Under the pieces are notes generated by a model. That model was not told the DNA's origin and made no database searches. It was given only the letters and a program-made list of their open reading frames with translations. Source: Puccinellia tenuiflora (Eukaryota; Streptophyta; Magnoliopsida; Poales; Poaceae). From it: 64,000 nucleotides of DNA. The translations under genes and the position numbers were made by a program. Positions within the stretch are counted from its first letter, which is position 1. The number at the start of each line of letters is the position of its first letter. Where the stretch lies: the NCBI GenBank assembly GCA_012064385.1, contig QRDG01001346.1, positions 1 through 64,000 on the forward strand, given 5' to 3'. Shown piece after piece: positions 37,772 to 47,280 of the stretch.

Positions 37772-38622
37772 GTGGTGTTATATTTAGAACTTGTATTTCG
37801 CTTTATTTATTTAAGATGTGCGTGTTAAATTAATGGTGTGTTATATTTTACTTATTTTAGTCATGTGTATTGTTATATTTGTATTTTATTTGATCCAAGT
37901 TTTTCCCACGGCTAATTAACACGGGAGAAACTAAACAAACTAACTAGAAATGAGAATAAGGTGTCAAAACATATTTATGAACTAAAAAAAGTAATCAAAC
38001 TAAAAGGGTGCCCAACTAAAAGAACATATTGTGTTGCAAGTGCACGGCTGCTAGTTTGTCAAAAAGGAAAAAGAAAGGAACGAAAAAACATTATTTTTTC
38101 ATTTTTGGGAGTCCTTTGTGTTTTACTAGTTTGTCAACAAGCAAGAAAAGAGACGTCTTTTAAAAAGCACCTACGATTAAGGGAAATCAAGTAAATGAAA
38201 GCAAAAAAGAAAAATCCTCGAGGCAATAGAAGAGCTTGGGCAAAAACAGATTAATGAATGCTCTTTGAATCGTAGAAAGGGAATAAATCAAAAGCAAAAG
38301 GACGAATGAAGCCATCGTTCAAAAAAACAAAGGAACAGAGGCATCGCTTGTTTGTGGGCCTCATTTATCCTTTGTGGGCCTATCACAACTTGATTCTGTT
38401 TGGGGCCGAAAAGTATTTTTTTTCTACCACTAGGTGTAACTGACGAACTGAACAGAGGCATGGTTTTATCGCATTTCAGGCACACACTGAAATCCATCGC
38501 ATTAAGCTTACATGACATGGATTAAGGTAAACAGAAACAACAACCACACTGAAATTCAACCACTACTAGTTCAACTAACAAATAGCAAATTATTGTTACA
38601 ACACATCATAAGGCAAATGATT

Positions 38623-39628
38623 TTACTCATCACATATATGTTTGATCTTCTGCAACTTAGCCCTCATCAGATCCCTGTCCTTCTCTGCCTTCTGCCTCAA
38701 AAACTTGTGCATGTTGGAAGTTGATGCATCCAGTTTGTTCTTCTCCTGTAGTTCAGCTCTTGCATCAAGAAGAGATTGTTCAACTTTGGCCTTCAGGGCT
38801 AGTGTAGCCTGTTTTTCCTCAACCTCCTTCTTCAGCTCATCTTGGGCATTCTTTAAGTCCTGGTGAAGCTTTGTAATCTCATCTTGGTACTTCCACTTTG
38901 ATTCAACAGCATCTAAGGCTTCACGGACTCTAGCATCTTTGGCTTCCCCGTGCATTTCCCACAGCTTTATCAGGGATTTGGACAACGCAGGTGGCCACAC
39001 ATCATCAACCCAGTACAGAAAGTCACAAGTTTCTCCATTCTACAATGCATGTATGAGACAAGTTTATGTTACTAATTTACACAAAAAAAATGATCATGCT
39101 GAATGTCAAAGGAATTCAGAGAATTGGTAGAATGAAGTCGAGTGATTTTGCAGCGCAACAGATCGAGCTAAACTCACGGCTCGTGCTAACTTTCTAAACA
39201 GACTATGAAATTGAAAGCTAAACTGAACCTGAATACTAGATTATTTAACAAACATCTCAAGTTGAAATACTCTAAAAAAGTTAAGTTTTTTCGCGTACCG
39301 TCCCTGCGCAGGCCAAGAACCTCCTGCCGGTCCAACATCCGTCGAAAGCAACAAATTTCTGGGGTGGGGAATTGCAAAGACAACGGATAGGGATCCCATC
39401 TTCATCGGCTAATCCGCAGTAATCGGAATCGTGGATGGTATTTGGGCCCTGCCAAAAGAAATTTTGAGTGCAAGACCTCGGAATCGTGCTCAAATCAGAA
39501 ATCCCCAAATCATGTGAACCCTAACCCTAAATCCCCAAATCCAAAGTACACGAGATTGGAGCACTTACAACGCTGCCAAGCGAGCTTGGAATAGTGGAAT
39601 CTTCGTCACCGTCGCTCCACGAAACCAT
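38623..39628 (-). CDS. GRF-type zinc-finger coiled-coil protein carried by the MULE
   Basis: A three-exon gene read on the minus strand: 39628-39569, 39448-39299 and 39039-38623, all junctions GT-AG and all phase 0, giving 208 residues. Exon 2 plus the start of exon 3 form a GRF zinc finger. It shows CLC, then GRRFLAC, then ETCDFLYWVDDVWPP, matching the C-x-C, GRxFxxC, CxFFxWxD pattern of GRF domains. The rest is a coiled coil (about residues 95-200; KLHQDLKNAQDELKKEVEEK). GRF fingers bind nucleic acid; the coil suggests oligomerisation. No stop or frameshift interrupts it, unlike most coding sequence here. It may be an element accessory protein or a captured host gene. Confidence 0.75.
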
Positions 39629-39649
39629 GCCCGCGTTCGTTGGAGATCT

Positions 39650-42126
39650 ACGACTCTGCAGCGACGGGAGTCGAGAACCAGAGCAATGTCAGGGGAGAGG
39701 AGAGGGACACGAGTGCGAGTGGACGACCGGCCCTCGAACAGCTACTTCACCTAGATTCGTGAACGGCCAATGAGGATGCAGAACCAGCGTGTCGCGGATC
39801 GCTGTTTGAAATCTGATCAGAACCGTCCATGTGATCCAACGGCGCAGAGACGGCGCGCATGCCTGCCCATGAAATTCCTTCTAGAAGGGCATATATGACG
39901 GGTGTAGTTTGGCCAAATTTGAAATGAGTCAACGGGGTTATAAGGGTTTGACCAAATTTGAAATGACCATAAGTAATTCAAAAAAATCAAAAAAATAAAA
40001 AACCTTCGTAGTTCATCGGTTTACAAGATATTGTAACAAAAAAAATATAAACTTGGTATAGGGTCATTTTCATCAAAAACCATTTTCATCAAATTCAAAT
40101 GCAAATGAGCATAAATAATTTAAAAAAAATCAAAAAATACAAAACCTGTGCACATTGTCGTCATATGTGACATGGTTATGATACAAAAATATAAACTTGG
40201 TGTAGGTACATTTTCATGAAAAAGCTTCACACAAAATGAGCCATCGTGTACAAAGCTGTAAAGTGTTCGAAGGAGAGTGATCCACTGAAATGAGCTAGGG
40301 TATGACATTTGACATAGCAAAAAATGTCAGAATGAGGCAATTTTTGGCACACTTGTGTATTTTGGTTGTAGAATAGTATTGACTAAGGGGTTTAGGGTTT
40401 TCGTTGAATAAAAAAACCATTTTTCATTTTTTTCGTGTCAAAACAGGCTTTTTTTGTGAAGCAGCTACCAAAATTGTTCACAGAAAGAGAAACATCCAAA
40501 TAGATAGAAAATAATATACCACCTTATAAGTGAATTTAACCCTGGGTTTGGATATAAAAACATACTTAGGCATTTCAAACATTTCAGATAAGTTCCTGCC
40601 GATTTCGCTGGAAGTGGGTCTGATTTGAACTACGAGTGCCGCATAGTTTGATCATGATTTTTTGCAAAAATCACTTTTAGATCCACAATGTATACTTTCT
40701 TTAGAGATCTTTGACGGTTTTTGTTGGATCGAAGTTACGGTTAGGTTTAGGTTTGTCGTAAGGTTTACGGTCTCGGTTTCGGGCTAGGGTTAGACATAAC
40801 TAATTCAAAAAAATCAAAAAAATGGAAAACCTTCACATAGCATCCTTTTATGTGACCTACCACATGGAAAAAATTATAAACATGAGTTATGGAGGTTTTT
40901 ATAAAAAAACCTTCACAGAAATGAGCTACGAGGTACAAAGATGTATGGTTTTCGACTGAAATGAGCTAGGGTATGACATTTGACATAGCAAAAAATGTCA
41001 GAATGAGGCAATTTTTGGCACACTTGTGTATTTTGGTTGTAGAATAGTATTGACTAAGGGGTTTAGGGTTTTCGTTGAATAAAAAAACCATTTTTCATTT
41101 TTTTCGTGTCAAAACAGGCTTTTTTTGTGAAGCAGCTACCAAAATTGTTCACAGAAAGAGAAACATCCAAATAGATAGAAAATAATATACCACCTTATAA
41201 GTGAATTTAACCCTGGGTTTGGATATAAAAACATACTTAGGCATTTCAAACATTTCAGATAAGTTCCTGCCGATTTCGCTGGAAGTGGGTCTGATTTGAA
41301 CTACGAGTGCCGCATAGTTTGATCATGCTTTTTTGCAAAAATCACTTTTAGATCCACAATGTATACTTTCTTTAGAGATCTTTGACGGTTTTTGTTGGAT
41401 CGAAGTTACGGTTAGGTTTGTCGTAAGGTTTACGGTCTCGGTTTCGGGCTAGGGTTAGACATAACTAATTCAAAAAAAATCAAAAAAATGGAAAACCTTC
41501 ACATAGCATCCTTTTATGTGACCTACCACATGGAAAAAATTATAAACATGAGTTATGGAGGTTTTTATAAAAAAACCTTCACAGAAATGAGCTACGAGGT
41601 CTCGGTTTCGGGGGCCTAGGGTTAGAGAGGGTTTAGGTTTTGATAAAATTCAAAAAAATCAAAAAAATTTCCAAAGCTTCATTTTGGAGTGAATAAGACT
41701 AATATGAAGTTACTTTTTCATTTTCATATTTCAAACATGTTTTATAATGGTTTTCAACTAAAAGCATTTTTTTTCAATTTTTTTTAATAATATGAAGATT
41801 AATTCAAAAAATAGTAAGACTTCGATTGGACACTACATAGATGTAATAGGTGTTTATAAAAAATATTTGGCTCATTTTGACAAGGTCGAAAAAAAACTTG
41901 ATTACAAATGGGGTTGTTTACCCTAGTTTCGGAGCTCGTTTCAAGCACATTTCTCATTCGGTTTGATCACCTTGAAATATTGAACTTCAAATGTTGGACT
42001 ACAAATTTTAAGTCTGCCTCAAATATGATACCAAAGTACAAACAACATTATTACAACTTATAGGGTACCCCAACTTATAAGTTTTCATAGTAGCTCAAAT
42101 TGACAACACAAACACGTTGCTCAAAT
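39650..42126. other. MULE non-coding middle region
   Basis: AT-rich sequence with frequent AATTCAAAAAAATCAAAAAAAT words. It contains a head-to-tail duplication of about 671 bp. Short TTTAGGGTTTT strings resemble telomere repeats but do not form arrays. No gene was recognised. Confidence 0.65.
40285..41620. repeat. 671-bp tandem duplication inside the MULE
   Basis: Copies start at 40285 and 40956 (CTGAAATGAGCTAGG) and stay nearly identical up to AATGAGCTACGAGG in each. Differences include a 6-bp loss in copy two (GGTTTAGGTTTG to GGTTTG) and single-base changes, so the duplication is recent. Confidence 0.92.
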
Positions 42127-45100
42127 TCAGATCTTCGACTTGCTCCTTGTGTTTGCAGATGGCTTCACCGTCTTGCTCCGGGTTTCCCTAGCTGGGATAC
42201 TCTTTGGATTCAAAATCATCTTGTTCCTTTTGGTCTTCACTTGGGGTTGTGGCCGTGGAGGTGCTGATGGAGTATTTCCACTCATCAATGCACCGTCATC
42301 TGTGGGTTCAATAATCTTTAAAGGAACAATTGGAACAATTACCCCCTCCTCTTCATCAAGAGCCATGGCTTCAAATTCCTCTTCCTCTCCACTCACCAGT
42401 TCACGGTCATCTGTGGGTTCTTGGATTTCTTCCTCCCTAGGCCTTTTCTTCCCTCTGCCTTTTCTTGGTAGTGCTGCATTTGTTTGAATCTCCATAGCTG
42501 CTGCATTCTCCTCTGCAACTTCAATCTCCATAGCTGCTGCATTCTCCTCTGCAACTTCAATCTCCATTGCTGCTGCATTCTCCTCTGCATTTTCTGCTGC
42601 CCATTGTTCCTCTTCTCCAAACGATGCATCCACTGGATTGGTACATTTCCTAGCAATGTGCCCTGGTTTTCCACATTTTTTGCACTTCCGTTGTTTTTTA
42701 ACTCGACCCTCTTCACCTGCTCTTATCCTGTTCTTCCTTGGTCTTCCTGGTGGTCTAGTCAGTACAGGAGAGTGGAGTTTGAACCCTGGATCTACTATGT
42801 TCCATTGGTCTTTTCCCAAGAGTGCAGGCACATTATCAGCATAAGCAGCCCTAAATTTGGCAACAGAGAAATAATCAGAGCAATACTGATCAACTTCACC
42901 ATCTGCACCCCCGATAACAGTCATCAGATGTAGGGCATGTATGCATGGCCTCCCACGGATCTGCCATTGCCTACAACTGCATTCCCTAGTTTCTAGGTTC
43001 ACTGGATACCTCCATACCCTATTTTTACTGTCAGTATATGTAACCTCAGCCTTGTATGTCGCTGATCGAATGCATTTCATCTTCAGTCCTCTTGCCTTGA
43101 GATGCAATGCCTTAATCAGTGATGGGAGCATAAGATGGCCAACATATTGTGTCTCTGCTATTCTTTTCCGAAGAGCCATCTTTATCATGATCATCTGCCT
43201 CATCTTGTCAAATGCTTGCCACAACAAATAACCTTTCACTGACTTGAACTTAGCATTGAAGCATTCTGCAAGGTTATTGGTCACATAGTCTACTTTGCAG
43301 ATTTCGTTGAATTTGCTTCTTGACCACACCTTTCCATGATGTGCATCCATGTACTCCTTCACCGAAGGATTGTGAGCATACAACACTCTCAAATGGTGGT
43401 CATGCTTCCTTTCACTGCATGTGTATGATGCTGGCCATAAGTTCTCATCATAAATTTTACCTTTGAACTTCTTTTTAAAATTCTGCGCTAGGTGTCGCAT
43501 ACATTCCCTATGCTCCACTCCAGGGAATACAATTTCTACTGCACTCTCTAAACCCTTGCAAGCATCTGTATGTATAGCTAAACCTAGGGGTGTGCCTATA
43601 ATGTTGCGCAACTGCTGCAAAAACCAGACCCAGCTTTCTTCAGACTCTACCTCCAACACACCAAATGCAACTGGGAATAGCCAGTTGTGTCCATCAACTG
43701 CAGAAGCAGCTACTAGCTGTCCTCTCCATCTTCCAGTCAAATGGGTAGCATCTACAGCCAAATAGGGCCTGCAGCCATCAAGAAACCCTTTCCAGCAAGC
43801 CTTGAAACAAACAAAAGCCCTCCTAAAGCACTCCTTCTGAAATGACTTCCCTTTTATTTTGTATTCAACTGTATGTCAATCTCTACAACACTCCCTGGAC
43901 TAGCCCTCTCCACTTCATCTTTGAATGTGTAAAGCACCTGAAAACTCTCATTCCATTGACCATTAATCCTATCAAGAGCCATTTCCCTAGCTCTGAAAAT
44001 CCTCATGTAAGGAATTTTAATCTTGAACTTCTCAAAAAGCTTCCCATGGAGTGCTGTTGGACCAAGTTCAGGATTTTCTCTCAGCCAATCCAATATTGCA
44101 TCTGCCACCCACCTAGTTTTTGCAAGCTTGGCTTTGGACTTCCCCCCTCCCCCTCCAGGTGGACAAGTGTGCTTGTGTTGATTTTTCTTTATCTGAAACA
44201 AAATAAAAAAGATGATGTCAATTGTAATTAAGAAACATTACACAATGATCTGCAAACAGAATGAATCAATAAACTAAAATACACAAGAGTAATACCTGAA
44301 TCAATTTGCTCTTGTGCATACGGGATGCATGCAACCTCCACCTGCACCTATCATATGGGCAATAAACAGTGAACCTAGTTGGCTCACTCCTCTCAATCTT
44401 GTAGGTATTTTCCTTCAGAATGCACCATGTACTCACTGCATTACGACAGTCCACCATCGACTGGAATATGGTGCCTTCAGTAAGCTGAGGATCTTCCCTG
44501 TTCCACTCAATTGTTGGCATGTCCTCACCATCATATTCATCTGAAATTAAGCTGTCCATGTTCTCCTCCTTCTCTTCATCGTCAGTGTCATCAAACCTAG
44601 CACGGCTGATGGGCTGCTCCGGATATTCATCCTCCATTGCTTGTTGACTAGCTCTATCTACCAGTTCTGGGTACATCAACTCGTCTTCATCATCAAGTCG
44701 AGGCACTTCCTCGTCAGGCTCTGCATCTTCTTCAATAGCGACTGCAGAAGGGACAGGAGAAGCAGCACAATCGGCAGCAGACATGTTGTGGCTTTCAGAA
44801 CCACTGGCTTTACTTGGCATCGACCTACAAGGAGTGTCGGGCCTCTGACTATTAGCAGATACAGACGATGCCTGAACAATCTTCCCCTTCACCCGCGCTT
44901 TGCATGGCTGAAGCACATCGATACGAATTTTACCGAATCGGCTATCAGCATTCAACGTAAATAGCAATCTCAAATTCTCGTCGCAAGTTAGTGGGAGAAA
45001 TCTTTGCTCGCTACTGTTGAAATATTGCAGTTCAACAGCATCGGCATTGCTCCAAGGATACTGAGAACAGAGAGCTTCCCGAAAAGCATTGAAACAAATG

Positions 45101-45545
45101 CTCGTTTCTACCACCTTTGGATAGTAAAATCCACTTAGCAGATGCGATTTTGTACCACGAAGCTCACTAGTTTCCATCCTAACAGCCAGCCGAAAAGCCA
45201 GCTCAGGATCAATCCTATCCGATTCAAATAAACGATGTAGTTAGTCCGGAAACAAATTCAGCAAAATTGGAACGATTCGAGCAAGGATTCGTCAAATACG
45301 GCCTAATTTACGAGTATGATAATCAATTCGGGGGTATACGATGCTTACCCATCTGGAATCCATGAATTATCGCCATTGGATTCGACCCAATCTTCTCCAC
45401 GGTCGATGGGCCGAGTGACGTCCTCCGTCGGCATCGCTTCGTAATCCGAGATGGGGAGATGGGTTAGATGTGGAGGAGACGCGGCGTCGCCGGCAAATGG
45501 AATAGGTTTAGAGGGTGGAGGGAACGATGGCGCCGGAGGCGGCAC
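42127..45545 (-). pseudogene. mudrA-like: mudrA-type MULE transposase, one frameshift
   Basis: Three minus-strand exons: 45545-45349 (or starting at ATG 45434), 45178-44296 and 44192-42127. Introns are 170 and 103 bp, GT-AG, frame kept at both joins. Exon 2 has an acidic middle and a MuDR DNA-binding domain (DCRNAVSTWCILKENTYK, then CPYDRCRWRLHASRMH). Exon 3 has the MULE catalytic domain (VDATHLTGRW; HTDACKGL; NNLAECFN as candidate D, D and E sites) and a SWIM finger (ECSCRQW, CIHAL). It also has an AT-hook-like RPPGRPRK, a CCHC knuckle (CKKCGKPGHIARKC), three AEENAAAMEIEV repeats and a basic tail. A one-base slip near 43868 breaks the frame before the catalytic domain. Otherwise the gene is complete. 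Confidence 0.85.
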
Positions 45546-45751
45546 GACGGCGGCGGCGGAGGGGGAAGGGCGGCGCCTGGTGTCTCGATTTCTTCAGGTT
45601 ACAGTGAGGTTCAGGTTCAGACAAGCTGTCCGACGTGTCTCCCTTGAGGCCCCACTCGTCAGTACGCATGGTCAAAAGAGGAAACAGCCCTCCACGGCCC
45701 CACTCGTCAGCGGTTAACGGTCAATGCATTGACCCGACGGCAGACGAGGGC

Positions 45752-45875
45752 AAACGTCCGCTTTGGGCATTCGTGAGAGTTTCAGCTAAGGGAATGGGGA
45801 AAAGTGAGCAAAATGTTTAAAGCTGGGGAAAACTGAGCACAACTAAGGAATGGGGGGCACAGGAGTAATAAACCC
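45752..45875 (-). repeat. MULE right TIR
   Basis: The inverted copy of 36313-36436, ending GTAATAAACCC. It lies about 200 bp upstream of the transposase start and is probably its promoter. Confidence 0.93.
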
Positions 45876-45884
45876 TTTAATATT

Positions 45885-46517
45885 TGGTACCAATGGGCAC
45901 TCCCGTTATTCGTCACAGGTAAGTTCTCTTGTGTGATCACCGGTATACGATCCAACCCCACCTGGCTTGGACTCTGTACTGGTGTTACCCCTATTATTTG
46001 CTTATGCCATGATTTGTTATGCTGCCATGTTGCTACCCACTTGGACTGCCATAAGTAGACACTTGCCATATTTAGATTATTTCTGTTGCTAGCTACTTGT
46101 TGCCCGATTGCTTGACTGTTCATGTCATGTGGTTGTTTTCTTGCGAGTACATCACCGTACTCAAACTGGCTTTTCATGTGGCCAGACATTGAGAGGATAC
46201 ATCTACTACCTTAGCAAGGAGATCGAGCAGAAGCGTGCTAGGATCAGTAGCCTAGCCAGATGCCTGTGGAATGGAGCCGCACCAAGCCGTTGCCGTATTT
46301 GTGTCTTCCGCTGCCAGTTAAACTTTGTCCCGTGCCATACCTGGCCATGATAATTTTCATGCCTTGGTGGCCATGTAAACCATTTATAGCCCTCTGGGCC
46401 TGATTGTGTAATGATATTTTGGCTATGTTGCATTGTCGTAACGTGCATCCGGATATCCTGGGCTGGCGCACGGGGCGACCGCCTCTCTGGCGATATGTGT
46501 GAGAGGGGGGTGCCACA
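45885..46517. other. Element E, right part: no gene seen
   Basis: The last 630 bp of element E after the MULE, ending GGTGCCACA. No domain or repeat was recognised. Confidence 0.55.
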
Positions 46518-46522
46518 CACGC

Positions 46523-47280
46523 GTCGTCGCCGCACGACTGCCAAATCGTGCAGCGAGCTCCGAGGACGCACGCGTGAGCATCGAGCGCGGGCAGAACCGC
46601 CACAACCGCGCCGTCCAGGACGTCGCCACCACGGGGCGCCACCTCCGCGCCACCCTCGCCCACGACCCGGTCACCTACGGCACGACGGCCTCGTTCACTC
46701 GCAGCCTCCGTCGCGTCGTCTGGCCGGTCAAGTTCAGGCCGGACCTTCCCCCGCGCTACGACGGCAAGAACAACCCCCTGGAGTTCCTGCAGCTCTACAC
46801 TCTGACCATCCAGGCCGCCAGGGGTGACGACAGGGTCATGGCGAACTAGTTCCCCATGGCCCTCAAGGACTCTGCGTCCTCATGGCTCACCAACCTCCCC
46901 GCCGAGTCCATCAACACCTGGGAGGAGCTCTGCCGGTGCTTCGTCGCCAACTTCAAGGGCACGTACGAGCGCGGCCTCACCTACAACGACCTCCGCGCCG
47001 TGCGCCAGAAGCCTGGCGAGACCCTCCGCAAGTACATCCAACGCTTCAGCCAGGTGCGCAACAAGATCCCCAACGCCACCGACGCGCAGGTCATTTCGGC
47101 CTTCCAGGCTGGGGTCACGGATGTGCGGATGCTCGAGAAGCTTGGCATCCACGACAACATCACCACCGTTGTCAAGCTCTTCGACTTGGCGGACAAGTGC
47201 GCCAAGGCTGAAGAGGGTCGCTTGTTCGTCAAGAACGAGCCAGGGGACTCCGCCAAGGGGTCCAAAAGAAGAAGAAATCC
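46523..47280 (+). pseudogene. gag: Gypsy D gag, main part
   Basis: It continues the gag broken at 31934. The frame at 46499-46849 carries VKFRPDLPPRYDGKNNP and is stopped by TAG at 46847. The same frame resumes with FPMALKDSASSWLTNLPAE and continues through the Retrotrans_gag domain (INTWEELCRCFVANFKGTYE; GETLRKYIQRFSQVRN) to about 47262. There the sequence changes to the frame used by protease and pol, at an A/G-rich run. Gag forms the particle; this copy has a nonsense codon and at least one indel. Confidence 0.85.

Larger units (their letters stand above)
36313..45875. mobile_element. Autonomous-type MULE with three genes (9.56 kb)
   Basis: Terminal inverted repeats lie at 36313-36436 and 45752-45875 (124 bp, near-identical), with weaker inverted similarity for about 40 bp further. 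The 9-bp TSD TTTAATATT is exact (36304-36312 and 45876-45884), the Mutator signature. It contains a mudrA-type transposase on the minus strand next to the right TIR, a GRF-zinc-finger/coiled-coil gene on the minus strand, and a 140-codon open frame on the plus strand next to the left TIR. It also holds a 671-bp tandem duplication. It sits inside element E and is the innermost and youngest layer of this nest. Confidence 0.93.
31935..46517. mobile_element. Element E: probable giant solo LTR (about 5.0 kb) interrupted by a MULE
   Basis: It starts TGTCACATCCC and ends GGTGCCACA, with a 5-bp TSD CACGC (31930-31934 and 46518-46522). TG..CA ends and a 5-bp TSD are LTR-retrotransposon features. No second LTR copy, primer site or gag-pol lies inside, so it reads as one LTR left by LTR-LTR recombination. 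Excluding the MULE its length is about 5,011 bp, within the range of LARD-type elements such as Sukkula; that family link is a guess. TATAAAA at 33146-33152 may be its promoter. Confidence 0.65.

Noticed and set aside
40380..41130. TTTAGGGTTT strings suggesting interstitial telomere repeats
   Set aside because: Only isolated single copies within the duplicated MULE segment, with no array.
36313..46517. Reading element E and the MULE as one transposon
   Set aside because: Each has its own exact TSD (5 bp and 9 bp) and different terminal sequences, so they are separate insertions.
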